A DNA stretch of 10,171 bases from Desulfobacteraceae bacterium (GCA_015486915.1 WFQS01000257.1:1-10171); one strand, 5' to 3'; positions 1 through 7,706 are shown, numbered from the stretch's first letter. Numbers and translations: made by a program. Notes: generated by a model not told the origin, from the sequence alone.

Positions 1-2266
1 GGCCAGACTTATTCTCCTTTTCAATAAAAGCTTTGCATAATTTTCCAACGAGCATTGAACGTTCTTCAACCCTGTCTTTATCTTTACCCGACAGTTTTAA
101 CTGGATAATTCTGGAAAAAGGAGGATACAAAAGAGCTTTGCGAAACGGTAGTTCCTTTTGATAAAATTCCACAAAATCCTGTTTCATTGATGAAATAATA
201 CTGAAATGATCAGGGGTATAGGTCTGCATGATCACTTTCCCCTTTGTTTTTCCCCTGCCAGCCCTGCCCGCAACCTGGGCAAGAAGCTGAAAAGTCCTTT
301 CTCCCGACCTGAAATCGGGAAAATTAAGGGACATGTCAGCACATATAATACCGACAAGTGTGATAAAGGGAAAATCATGACCCTTGGCCAGCATCTGGGT
401 TCCTACAACTATATCAACAGTCCTGTTCCTGATTTTTTTCAGTAGCCTTACAATTTCACCTTTTCTGCTCACTGTGTCCTGATCAAGCCTTGCTATTCTC
501 GCATCGGGAAACATTGATGCAAGCATGGCTTCTATTTTTTCCGTACCAAAGCCAAGAGATTTAATTTTTGAAGAACCGCAGGCAGGGCACTTTGTTTTTG
601 AGGGAAGAGAAGAACCGCAAAGGTGGCATTGGAACCGGTCTGTGTTCCTGTGCAGGGTCATGGTGATATCACAGAATTTGCATTTAACAGGTTCTCCGCA
701 CGATTCACACACCGGAAAGGTGGCAAAGCCCCTTCTGTTTAAAAAAATCAACGCCTGGTTACCATTGTCAAGGCAGTTAATAATCTCTTTTGACAGTTCA
801 GGAGTTATTATTTTTTCCCGGCCCCTGAAATCCTTGTATTTCTTTAAATCAACAAGGGTGATTTGAGGAAGGGGATGTCTGTTAATTCTTTTTTCAAGTT
901 TCAGTTCAAAAAATTTTCCCTGGCAGGCATTGAAATAGGACTGCACCGAAGGAGTAGCAGAACCGAGAATCACCGGTATATTTTCCAATTTTGCCCTGAC
1001 AACGGCAAGATCTCTTGCATTGTATTTAAATCCCGTTTCCTGTTTATAGGATGTGTCGTGCTCTTCATCAACAATGATAAGCCCCGGATGTTTAACCGGG
1101 GCAAATATGGATGACCTTGCCCCGATGACAATTAAAGCATCTTCATTTAAAATACGTTTCCACTGATCAAACAGTTCACCCATGGATAACCCGCTGTGAA
1201 TTACAGCAATGGTATTGCCGAATCTTGCCCGGAACCTTCTTTCAGTCTGGGAAATAAGGGAAATCTCAGGCACAAGAATAACAGCTGATCTGCCTTTTGC
1301 AACTATTTCCGAAACAAGGCGCATATAGACTTCGGTTTTTCCGCTTCCTGTTACACCGGATAAAAGATATGTCTGAAAACCCTGGGTTATTTTTTCTTTT
1401 ACTTCGGATACCACCTTTGTCTGCTCTTTTGTCAGCTCTGGCGGGATATCAGGTTCCACAGGATCTCCAAAGGGGTCCCTGAACACCTGTTTTTCAATGA
1501 TTTTAACGTGTCCTGATTCTGCAAGGATTTTGATAAGTCTTGGAGCAGAAGGCACTTCCTGTTTTAATTTTTTCAGAGATATTTCTTTTCTCTTTTTTAC
1601 AATATCTAAAATAAGAACTCTTTTTGCGGAAAAAGATGGGGGCACAGGAGAGTCTGAAAAAACGATGAATTTTTCTTTTTTCATCCTTGTTTTATCCCGC
1701 CTGAGCTTGTTTGTGATGTTAACAAGCCCGTTTTGATTCATTTTTCTTACAAGTGCATTGATTCCCGGATTTTCACAACGTTTGATAATGGTTTTAAGGG
1801 GCATGGATTTCTGCATGGATTTCTGCATGGATTTCTGATTGATGAGCAAATTTATAATTTGAGATTCACCGGAGCTTAAAATTTTATTTTTAAAAGCCTT
1901 TTCCCCTTTACCGGAACAGGATACAACAGAAATATCGCAGGTGTTTAAACCCACTGGCAGGGCTGATTTTATAACTTCCCCAACCGGATGAATATAATAA
2001 TCCGCAGCCCAGAAAAAGAACGGAATCATGGATTCATGAAACATTGGATAATCATCAAGCAGATCCAGAATTAATTTAACCCTGTACCCGTTGTTGTTTT
2101 CAGCCTGCCTTGACAGGATATAACCCGTAACCCTGCGCCTCCCAAAGGGTACAAGCACCCTCATTCCGGGGCATGCATCTTTTGCAAGATGATCAGGCGC
2201 CCTGTAGAGATATGTGCCGTACACAGGAAGAGCAATTGCAATTTTCAGATATTCTTTTTTTTCCAT
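1..2266 (-). CDS. priA: Primosomal protein N' (replication restart helicase PriA), C-terminus cut by window edge
   Basis: PriA is a 3'-to-5' superfamily 2 DNA helicase that binds stalled forks and D-loops and starts reloading of the replicative helicase. My translation from the ATG at 2266 stays open for 755 codons to the window edge. In order it shows an N-terminal DNA 3'-end-binding region (VLVPFGRRRVTGYI near residue 40), two winged-helix-like stretches before the helicase, Walker A GVTGSGKT (304-311), Walker B DEEHD (400-404), four CxxC pairs for two zinc ions (Cys520/523, 529/532, 547/550, 560/563), then GTQMLAKGHDF and QVAGRAGRG of the second RecA lobe. Cysteine spacing matches E. coli PriA with a constant offset of 84 residues; the extra length lies before Walker A, as in many non-gammaproteobacterial PriA proteins. 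Start choice: AAAGG lies six bases upstream and an in-frame stop sits at 2274-2276. About 60-70 C-terminal residues should lie beyond position 1. Residues 144-155 are a tandem QKSM triplication. Confidence 0.96.
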   Translation of the reverse strand, partial: MEKKEYLKIAIALPVYGTYLYRAPDHLAKDACPGMRVLVPFGRRRVTGYILSRQAENNNGYRVKLILDLLDDYPMFHESMIPFFFWAADYYIHPVGEVIKSALPVGLNTCDISVVSCSGKGEKAFKNKILSSGESQIINLLINQKSMQKSMQKSMPLKTIIKRCENPGINALVRKMNQNGLVNITNKLRRDKTRMKKEKFIVFSDSPVPPSFSAKRVLILDIVKKRKEISLKKLKQEVPSAPRLIKILAESGHVKIIEKQVFRDPFGDPVEPDIPPELTKEQTKVVSEVKEKITQGFQTYLLSGVTGSGKTEVYMRLVSEIVAKGRSAVILVPEISLISQTERRFRARFGNTIAVIHSGLSMGELFDQWKRILNEDALIVIGARSSIFAPVKHPGLIIVDEEHDTSYKQETGFKYNARDLAVVRAKLENIPVILGSATPSVQSYFNACQGKFFELKLEKRINRHPLPQITLVDLKKYKDFRGREKIITPELSKEIINCLDNGNQALIFLNRRGFATFPVCESCGEPVKCKFCDITMTLHRNTDRFQCHLCGSSLPSKTKCPACGSSKIKSLGFGTEKIEAMLASMFPDARIARLDQDTVSRKGEIVRLLKKIRNRTVDIVVGTQMLAKGHDFPFITLVGIICADMSLNFPDFRSGERTFQLLAQVAGRAGRGKTKGKVIMQTYTPDHFSIISSMKQDFVEFYQKELPFRKALLYPPFSRIIQLKLSGKDKDRVEERSMLVGKLCKAFIEKENKSG
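1801..1836. repeat. Three perfect 12-nt tandem copies inside priA
   Basis: The unit gcatggatttct occurs three times head to tail with no mismatch, followed by one more g of the next unit. On the minus strand it encodes QKSM three times (PriA residues 144-155). It lies in the winged-helix region, apparently in the loop after a first helix ending in IINLLIN. Because 12 is a multiple of three, gain or loss of copies keeps the reading frame. Replication slippage is the likely origin (inference). Confidence 0.95.
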
Positions 2267-2375
2267 ATTGACCTTTCAACATAAAACAACAAAAATATCA
2301 ATAGAATTGATACCGGCAAATGACACCAAATGATCAATTGAAATTTCTGTATATATTGACTATGATGAAATCATT
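2267..2375. promoter_or_regulatory. Divergent priA/tilS control region with repeats
   Basis: This 109-bp A+T-rich spacer separates two divergent genes. It contains a perfect 7-bp inverted repeat, TATCAAT-AGA-ATTGATA, at 2296-2312, and two direct copies of CAAATGA at 2317-2323 and 2327-2333, ten bases apart, or about one helical turn. The direct repeats end four bases before the rightward -35 box, so they could be an operator, but no known regulator is recognised. A weak leftward promoter for priA can be read as TTGCCG (complement of 2314-2319), 16 bases, then TATTTT (complement of 2292-2297). Confidence 0.45.
2338..2366 (+). promoter_or_regulatory. Sigma70-type promoter for tilS
   Basis: A TTGAAA box at 2338-2343 is followed after exactly 17 bases by TATGAT at 2361-2366. 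Each hexamer matches the housekeeping consensus at five of six positions, the best promoter match I found in the window. Transcription would begin near 2372-2374, only a few bases before the upstream tilS ATG at 2376. That would give a nearly leaderless mRNA, or means that translation really starts at the internal ATG at 2436. Confidence 0.65.
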
Positions 2376-3497
2376 ATGAAAAAGAACCAAAAGAAAAGTT
2401 ATAAAAAATTAAATTATGAATTTCATGCAGAACTGATGAATAAATTTCTAAAAACCATTGAAAATTACAATATGCTGGTTTGCGGGGATTCCGTTCTTGC
2501 TGGAGTTTCAGGAGGACCTGATTCCATGGGGCTTATTTTATTTTTAATGGAAATAAGAAAAAAATACTCATTGACCCTGGGGATAGCCCATATCAATCAT
2601 AGTCTCAGGGGAAAAGAGTCTGATAGGGATGAAAAATTTGTCAAAAATTTTGCCTGTAAAACAGGGCTTCCATTTTTTCCTGTAACCAAGGATGTTACAT
2701 CCATAGCAAAAAAAAACAAGCTGTCACTTGAAGAAGCAGCAAGGAATGTACGTTACGCCTTTTACGAAGAAATCTGTGAGAAACACAATTTTTCAAAAAC
2801 AGCCCTTGCCCACAACAGCGATGACAATGCAGAACTTGTTTTAATGAACCTTTTAAGGGGAAGCGGCCCAAAGGGGCTTTCAGGTATTCCGATGAAAAGA
2901 AACGGATTGATAATCAGGCCTTTAATTGATTTTTCCAAAAATGAGATTTTAAATTATCTTGAATTTAAAAAACAGGATTATGTTATTGATTCTTCGAATA
3001 ATGATCTGTATTTTTTACGCAACAGGATCAGGCATTCTCTTATTCCCTTGTTGGAAAAGGAGTATAATCCTTTAATCACAGATTCACTTAACCGCCTGAG
3101 TCATATTATCAGAGATGAAGATCAATGGATGGAAAAAGAGGTATCCCATTTGTTTGAAAAAGCATTGATTAAACATGAAAAAAATGAAATCCAGCTTGAT
3201 AATCATGTGTTAAGTGATCTGCACAGGGCTGTATTAAGAAGGATTATCAGGATGTCGATTAAAAAAGTTAAAGGAAATTTAAAGCGTATAACGCTGAAAC
3301 ACATTGATGCTGCAATGGAACTTATTGCATCGGATCAATCCGGGAAGAGCCTTGATTTTCCAGACAGAATAAGGATTTACAGGCAAAAAGAAAAAATATT
3401 GTTTAAAAAAGAAGCCACACCCTTAAGACAACTTGGTAAAAAAATAAAATTTAACAGCACTTTTAATAATTATTCAGCCACAGATTTACACAGATAA
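2376..3497 (+). CDS. tilS: tRNA(Ile)-lysidine synthetase TilS, short form
   Basis: TilS uses ATP to attach lysine to C34 of tRNA-Ile(CAU), changing its decoding from AUG to AUA; it is normally essential. The N-type PP-loop ATP pyrophosphatase core is clear: SGGPDS (45-50), HINHSLRG (72-79), AHNSDDNAE (145-153), LLRGSGPKGL (159-168) and RNRIRH (215-220), followed by a helical tRNA-binding region to about residue 345. The start is uncertain. From 2376 the P-loop sits about 20 residues later than in B. subtilis TilS; starting at Met21 (2436) puts SGGPDS at 25-30, the usual position. The promoter placing transcription start at about 2373 also favours 2436, yet neither ATG has a clear Shine-Dalgarno. 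At 373 residues (353 from Met21) it lacks the usual last C-terminal domain of longer TilS proteins, and its final codons lie in a 10-nt repeat. Function as a synthetase is nearly certain. Confidence 0.93.
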   Translation: MKKNQKKSYKKLNYEFHAELMNKFLKTIENYNMLVCGDSVLAGVSGGPDSMGLILFLMEIRKKYSLTLGIAHINHSLRGKESDRDEKFVKNFACKTGLPFFPVTKDVTSIAKKNKLSLEEAARNVRYAFYEEICEKHNFSKTALAHNSDDNAELVLMNLLRGSGPKGLSGIPMKRNGLIIRPLIDFSKNEILNYLEFKKQDYVIDSSNNDLYFLRNRIRHSLIPLLEKEYNPLITDSLNRLSHIIRDEDQWMEKEVSHLFEKALIKHEKNEIQLDNHVLSDLHRAVLRRIIRMSIKKVKGNLKRITLKHIDAAMELIASDQSGKSLDFPDRIRIYRQKEKILFKKEATPLRQLGKKIKFNSTFNNYSATDLHR

Positions 3498-3508
3498 ACG
3501 CAGATATG
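3479..3508. repeat. 10-nt iterated repeat (three units) across the tilS stop codon
   Basis: Three adjacent 10-base units can be read: cacagattta (3479-3488), cacagataaa (3489-3498) and cgcagatatg (3499-3508), sharing the core c(a/g)cagat. The second unit supplies the tilS TAA stop (3495-3497), so the last TilS residues, TDLHR, are repeat-encoded. From memory, similar CACAGATTTACACAGAT-type iterated repeats are scattered between genes in many bacterial genomes; I could not check this for this organism. Confidence 0.7.
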
Positions 3509-3827
3509 TTTAAAAATGAAGAAACCGGAATTTAAAAAACCCTTAAATAATAATAACTCAACTTTCGGTGTTGATTGATTTAAGTTTGTGGGGGTCAGAG
3601 TTAGTGGCTGAATAATAATATATTACATTTACATTATAAGTCGAATATTTACCACTTTAAATTTCCAAAATCGTAATTATCAGTTTATTATTGAATTAAA
3701 ATCATTTTTGTTATATAAATTCTTTCGATGGAAATGATCTTGCTGCTTTGTAGAGCCGGCTTCGGATTGACCCCGGATTTGTCTCAATGAATCGAAAAAT
3801 CTGAATAAAACAAAAAAGGAACTACTT
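3498..3827. other. 330-bp A+T-rich gap between tilS and ftsH, no gene seen
   Basis: No credible coding sequence is present; the longest ATG frame I noted (3516-3578) gives only 20 codons rich in Asn and Lys, with no start signal. The left end is the tail of the 10-nt repeat. A weak 5-bp hairpin, TCAAC-N7-GTTGA, lies at 3558-3574 without a following T run, so I do not call it a terminator. The middle is very A+T-rich. The right part holds the candidate ftsH promoter and a roughly 100-base leader that includes a G+C-rich patch (gccggcttcgg, 3755-3765). No remnant of the missing TilS C-terminal domain is visible. Confidence 0.7.
3691..3719 (+). promoter_or_regulatory. Candidate sigma70 promoter for the ftsH operon
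   Basis: TTGAAT at 3691-3696 is followed after 17 bases by TATAAA at 3714-3719, matching the consensus at four and five positions of six. It would give a leader of roughly 100 bases before ftsH. The surrounding DNA is so A+T-rich that a chance match is quite possible, but spacing is ideal and this is the natural place for an operon promoter. Confidence 0.45.
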
Positions 3828-5801
3828 TTGAATCAATTTAACAAAAATATCTCTCTGTGGCTCGTTATAGTGCTGATGATTGTAATGATTTACAATATTT
3901 TTAATCAGAACCATGCAGTACAAACAAGTATCGGGTATTCCGATTTCCTTGCCATGGTTCAAAATCAGCGTGTTAAGGATGTTGTGATCCAGGGGCAGAA
4001 CCTGGAGATAACTGATACCAACGGAACAAGATACTCTTCATTTGCACCTGCCGATGGAGAACTCATCAAGATCCTCAGAAAAAACGGTGTTGACATAAAG
4101 GCAAAACCCCCGGCAGAATCTTCATGGTTCATGTCCATTGTGATGTCCTGGCTTCCCATGCTTGTTCTGATCGGAGTCTGGGTGTTTTTCATGCGCCAGA
4201 TGCAGGGAGGAGGAGGCAAAGCGTTCTCATTCGGAAAAAGCCGTGCCCGCCTGATGACCGATAACAGTGAAAAAGTCACCTTTGATGATGTAGCAGGAAT
4301 TGATGAGGCCAAGGAGGAACTGTCTGAGATTGTGGAATTTCTTGAAAAACCGGAAAAATTTACAAGGCTTGGAGGCCGCATCCCAAAAGGTGTGCTTCTT
4401 GTGGGCTCTCCCGGGACAGGTAAAACCCTTCTTTCCAGGGCAGTTGCAGGTGAAGCAGGCGTTCCTTTTTTTACCATCAGCGGATCTGATTTTGTTGAAA
4501 TGTTTGTGGGGGTTGGCGCATCAAGGGTAAGAGATCTCTTTGCCCAGGGCAAAAAAAATGCACCATGCATAATTTTTATTGATGAAATAGATGCCGTGGG
4601 AAGACAGAGGGGTGCCGGAATGGGAGGAGGCCACGATGAGAGAGAGCAGACCTTGAACCAGCTTCTCGTTGAAATGGACGGATTTGAATCCAATGAAGGC
4701 GTTATTTTGATGGCGGCAACCAACAGGGCTGATGTACTTGACCCCGCCCTTCTCAGACCGGGCAGATTTGACCGCCAGGTCTTAGTTGACATGCCTGATA
4801 TAAGGGGGAGAGAAGGAATCCTGAAAGTTCACATGAAAAGAACCCCCCTTGCCGATGATGTAAATCCCCTTATACTTGCCAAAGGTACACCTGGATTTTC
4901 CGGTGCAGATCTCGAAAATCTTGTGAATGAAGCAGCATTGCTTGCTGCCAAGAGAGACCATGAAAAACTTAACATGATCGATTTCGAAGATGCCAAAGAT
5001 AAGGTCTATATGGGACTTGAACGTAAATCCAAGGTGATAAGGGAAGACGAAAAAAGAACAACTGCCTATCATGAAGGCGGACATGCACTTGTGGCAAGGC
5101 TTATGCCCGGAACCGACGTTGTTAATAAAATAACCATTATCCCAAGGGGACGAGCTGCAGGAGTTACATGGTTTCTGCAGGATGAGAGTTCTTTTAAATA
5201 CAAGGATCAATTACAGAGTGAGCTTGCAGTTGCCTTTGGAGGACGTGTTGCAGAAGAGCTTATATTTAACCGTATCAGTACTGGCGCATCAAATGATATA
5301 AAACAGGCTACTGCCCTTGCAAACCGCATGGTAAGAGTCTGGGGAATGAGTGAAAAATTAGGTCCACTTTCCTATGATCAGGGTGAAGAACATATCTTCA
5401 TTGGAAGGGAAATTTCCCAGCCAAGAGAGTATTCCGAAGATACTGCAAAAACAATTGATGCTGAAGTTTCCGCCATTATACATGAAAGTTATGACTCTGC
5501 TAAAAAAATTCTAAGTGATAATATTGAGATACTTCATAAACTTGCAGCTCTTTTAATTGAAAAGGAAACGGTAATGGGCGAGGAATTGGATGAACTGATT
5601 AAATCAATGAAACCTGATTTTAATCCTTCATCAACCAAGGACCCTTCCCTTGATAACAGAGACAAGAATAATAACTCTGGTGATCCCGGTAATAAAGAAG
5701 AAAAATCTGATAAAAACGAGACAAAAAATGCTGAACCGGAAACTTCGAAAACTTCTTTTTCAAATGACAATCAATCCGGAGAAGAAAAAGAGAACCCATG
5801 A
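3828..5801 (+). CDS. ftsH: ATP-dependent zinc metalloprotease FtsH
   Basis: FtsH is a hexameric inner-membrane AAA+ protease that pulls out and degrades unassembled membrane proteins and some regulators. The 657-residue protein has TM1 (about 9-27), a periplasmic domain (about 28-100), TM2 (about 101-122), then the ATPase: Walker A GSPGTGKT (193-200), pore loop MFVGVG (225-230), Walker B IIFIDEID (248-255) and arginine fingers in LLRPGRFDR (308-316). The protease has HEGGH (415-419) with the likely third zinc ligand Asp490 in TGASND. Start: TTG at 3828, preceded by AAGGA (3816-3820) at seven bases; no ATG fits, and TM1 begins immediately. The last 60 residues are a charged Asn/Ser/Lys/Glu-rich tail, probably disordered. 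Oddities are HEGGH where HEAGH is more usual, and [11 protein letters not shown] (443-453) where the family generally has a Met or Gln followed by LP. It overlaps folP by 4 bp. Confidence 0.98.
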   Translation: MNQFNKNISLWLVIVLMIVMIYNIFNQNHAVQTSIGYSDFLAMVQNQRVKDVVIQGQNLEITDTNGTRYSSFAPADGELIKILRKNGVDIKAKPPAESSWFMSIVMSWLPMLVLIGVWVFFMRQMQGGGGKAFSFGKSRARLMTDNSEKVTFDDVAGIDEAKEELSEIVEFLEKPEKFTRLGGRIPKGVLLVGSPGTGKTLLSRAVAGEAGVPFFTISGSDFVEMFVGVGASRVRDLFAQGKKNAPCIIFIDEIDAVGRQRGAGMGGGHDEREQTLNQLLVEMDGFESNEGVILMAATNRADVLDPALLRPGRFDRQVLVDMPDIRGREGILKVHMKRTPLADDVNPLILAKGTPGFSGADLENLVNEAALLAAKRDHEKLNMIDFEDAKDKVYMGLERKSKVIREDEKRTTAYHEGGHALVARLMPGTDVVNKITIIPRGRAAGVTWFLQDESSFKYKDQLQSELAVAFGGRVAEELIFNRISTGASNDIKQATALANRMVRVWGMSEKLGPLSYDQGEEHIFIGREISQPREYSEDTAKTIDAEVSAIIHESYDSAKKILSDNIEILHKLAALLIEKETVMGEELDELIKSMKPDFNPSSTKDPSLDNRDKNNNSGDPGNKEEKSDKNETKNAEPETSKTSFSNDNQSGEEKENP

Positions 5802-6667
5802 TGAAATCATATCATATTAAATGGAATGGATTCCAGCTTGAGCTCGGTGAAAAAACCTGCATTATGGGTATTTTGAATACAACACCTGATTCGTTTTCCG
5901 ACGGGGGAAAATACCTTGCCCATGATGCTGCAGTAGCCCATGGACTGCAGCTTGTACAGGATGGAGCTGATATCTTGGATATTGGCGGGGAGTCATCCAG
6001 ACCTTTTTCAGAGCCTGTTTCAGCCATTGAAGAAATGGAAAGAGTTGTGCCTGTCATTGAAAAACTTAGCGCCAGAATTGATGTCCCGATTTCCATTGAC
6101 ACGACAAAGGCAAAGGTTGCAGATGAGGCAGTTAAAGCAGGGGCATCCATTATCAATGACATAAGCGCTTTTAATATTGATCCTGAAATGGCCGGTGTTG
6201 CTGCAGTAAATAATATTCCAGTCATACTTATGCACATGAAGGGTAAACCCAAAACAATGCAGGTGAACCCCCACTATGATGACCTTATTCAGGAAATTAT
6301 TGATTTTCTTTTTCAACGTTCAGACTTTGCTGTGAAAGCCGGAATCAAAAAAGAAAATATCATACTTGACCCGGGAATTGGATTTGGGAAAACAGTAGAG
6401 CATAACCTTATGCTGATTAAATATCTGAAAAAAATTCATGATATGGGGTTTCCCGTTCTAATGGGACCGTCAAGAAAATCATTTGTCCAGAAAATCCTCT
6501 CCGATATTAACGGGAAGGAGATAACTGCAGCATCTGTTGAGACCGGCCAGGCAACCCTTGCTGCTGTTGCAGCCTGTGTTATGAACGGTGCCCATATTGT
6601 ACGGGTTCATGATGTTGCTGCAGTGAAACCCCTTATACAGATAATTGATGCAATTTTGAATGTGTAA
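5798..6667 (+). CDS. folP: Dihydropteroate synthase
   Basis: FolP condenses p-aminobenzoate with 6-hydroxymethyl-7,8-dihydropterin diphosphate to make 7,8-dihydropteroate in folate synthesis and is the sulfonamide target. The 289-residue TIM-barrel protein has the pterin/diphosphate motif MGILNTTPDSFSDGG (23-37), the pABA loop DIGGESSRP (61-69), SIDTTK (99-104), IINDISA (118-124), LMHMKG (144-149), ILDPGIGFGK (189-198), GPSRKSFV (223-230) and RVHDV (269-273). Every expected substrate-contact motif is present and length is normal. ESSRP replaces the ESTRP of E. coli, a conservative change that alone says nothing about drug resistance. The ATG at 5798 overlaps the ftsH stop as ATGA, suggesting translational coupling; a second ATG follows at once (5801), and no strong Shine-Dalgarno is visible. 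Confidence 0.98.
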   Translation: MMKSYHIKWNGFQLELGEKTCIMGILNTTPDSFSDGGKYLAHDAAVAHGLQLVQDGADILDIGGESSRPFSEPVSAIEEMERVVPVIEKLSARIDVPISIDTTKAKVADEAVKAGASIINDISAFNIDPEMAGVAAVNNIPVILMHMKGKPKTMQVNPHYDDLIQEIIDFLFQRSDFAVKAGIKKENIILDPGIGFGKTVEHNLMLIKYLKKIHDMGFPVLMGPSRKSFVQKILSDINGKEITAASVETGQATLAAVAACVMNGAHIVRVHDVAAVKPLIQIIDAILNV

Positions 6668-6744
6668 ACCAAAAATTTATTCAGACAGGCGATTAAATTT
6701 GCGATCAATTTAATAAAAAAAAAGGGGGGATCAACAAAACTTTA
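6668..6744. promoter_or_regulatory. folP-ybbR spacer: inverted repeat, A9G6 tract and ybbR ribosome binding site
   Basis: The spacer contains a perfect 8-bp inverted repeat, ATTAAATT (6692-6699) and AATTTAAT (6707-6714), with a 7-base loop. Nine A (6715-6723) and six G (6724-6729) follow directly. GGGGGGATC resembles the end of the anti-Shine-Dalgarno complement but lies about 13-15 bases from the ybbR ATG, farther than usual. No in-frame alternative start lies between. The A+T-only stem makes a strong terminator unlikely. There is no room for another gene. Confidence 0.5.
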
Positions 6745-7686
6745 ATGAAAACTTCTGTTGCTCTCATTATTCTTCCCTTACTCTTTTTTCAGGCAATATT
6801 ATTCTGCGTGGGATGTTCTTCAAAACCCGGGGAAAGTGATCTTTTACTTCCCGTTCATTTCTTATCCATGCCTGGAGATCTCGTTAAAATTCCTCCTTTT
6901 ACTAAAAATATTGAAATTCACGTTAAAGGCCCTGGAAGAATTATTAAGCAAATGGCAAATGATAACTTAAGTTATAATGTTGATTTATATACAGATCTAT
7001 CTTCTGATCCTGCCGGAGATTCAGGCAGCATTGAGCCTGGGCTTTATTCAATTCCTGTTATTGAGAACAGAATATCTCTGCATCCCGGAATAAGAATAAC
7101 CAGCATCAGTCCTTCTTTTATAATTATTAAATTAGATAAAATGGTTAAAAAACATTTTCACGTGTTTGTTCCGTATTCAGGAAAGCCTGCTCCTGGTTAT
7201 ATTGCCCTTCCATCGGAATCAAAACCCGAAAAAGTAGAACTGCAGGGCGCTGCATCGGTTATTGACTCTATTAAGTCAGTTAAAACAAAACCTGTGGATA
7301 TAACGGGAGTTAAAGAGAGTTTCAAAAGAGAAGTTCCGGTAAATATCAATAAAACATCCGGCATAATTTCAAAACCTGAGATAATTCTTGTATCTGTTCC
7401 CATAAAAGAAAAAACCATTATTAAGTCATTTAAACATATCCCGGTGAAAATAAAAAATAATTCAACGAGAAAAATAATTATAACTCCTCCGGAAATGGAA
7501 ATACAGGTGAAAGGATACGCAAACATACTTAAAAGAAAGGATCTTAAGAAAGCATTACGGATATACATTGATTTAAAAGGCCTTGGTCCCGGAGTATATG
7601 TCCGCAGGGCAATCATAAATCTTCCCGTAGGCATGATTCTTACCAATACAAAACCTGAAATTTTTACAGTGACAATTGAAAAATAA
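6745..7686 (+). CDS. YbbR-domain (CdaR-like) protein, probable lipoprotein
   Basis: YbbR-repeat proteins are membrane-anchored extracytoplasmic proteins; the best-studied, CdaR, binds and modulates the diadenylate cyclase CdaA. The 313-residue product starts with a basic residue and a hydrophobic stretch (4-23) ending in FCVGCSS, where Cys24 could be lipidated; Cys at -3 instead of Leu makes the lipobox imperfect, so a plain membrane anchor is possible. The rest is beta-rich and divides into about three YbbR-like repeats (roughly 36-128, 135-220 and 225-312), recognisable by IEIHVKG, VELQGA and MEIQVKG at corresponding places, followed by DLYTDLS, PVDITGV and IYIDLKG. The neighbours upstream (ftsH, folP) match the usual deltaproteobacterial ybbR location, which supports the call, but the expected cdaA partner is absent. 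A role with cyclic-di-AMP is therefore not supported here. Its Lys/Ile-rich composition follows the A+T-rich codon use of the window. Confidence 0.8.
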   Translation: MKTSVALIILPLLFFQAILFCVGCSSKPGESDLLLPVHFLSMPGDLVKIPPFTKNIEIHVKGPGRIIKQMANDNLSYNVDLYTDLSSDPAGDSGSIEPGLYSIPVIENRISLHPGIRITSISPSFIIIKLDKMVKKHFHVFVPYSGKPAPGYIALPSESKPEKVELQGAASVIDSIKSVKTKPVDITGVKESFKREVPVNINKTSGIISKPEIILVSVPIKEKTIIKSFKHIPVKIKNNSTRKIIITPPEMEIQVKGYANILKRKDLKKALRIYIDLKGLGPGVYVRRAIINLPVGMILTNTKPEIFTVTIEK

Positions 7687-7706
7687 AATTTCAATGGAGA
7701 ATAGAT

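Noticed and set aside
206..1736. Several short plus-strand open frames between 206 and 1736
   Set aside because: They lie opposite priA, whose minus-strand translation is continuous and carries every expected helicase and zinc motif.
3558..3574. Rho-independent terminator after tilS
   Set aside because: The stem is only 5 bp with a 7-base loop and no following T run.
3516..3578. Small gene in the tilS-ftsH gap
   Set aside because: Only 20 codons, low complexity (NNNN), no ribosome binding site and no family resemblance.
3735..3780. Heat-shock sigma32 promoter for ftsH
   Set aside because: A CCCC-containing stretch at 3771-3774 resembles part of the -10 element, but the nearest CTTG is about 26 bases away, outside the accepted spacing.
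3965..4792. Long open frame of 275 codons on the minus strand opposite ftsH
   Set aside because: It is antisense to conserved FtsH motifs, its translation shows no recognisable domain, and its openness follows from the codon use of ftsH.
6692..6723. Terminator between folP and ybbR
   Set aside because: The inverted repeat stem is entirely A and T and is followed on the plus strand by A, not T; it is better described as a possible operator or chance palindrome.
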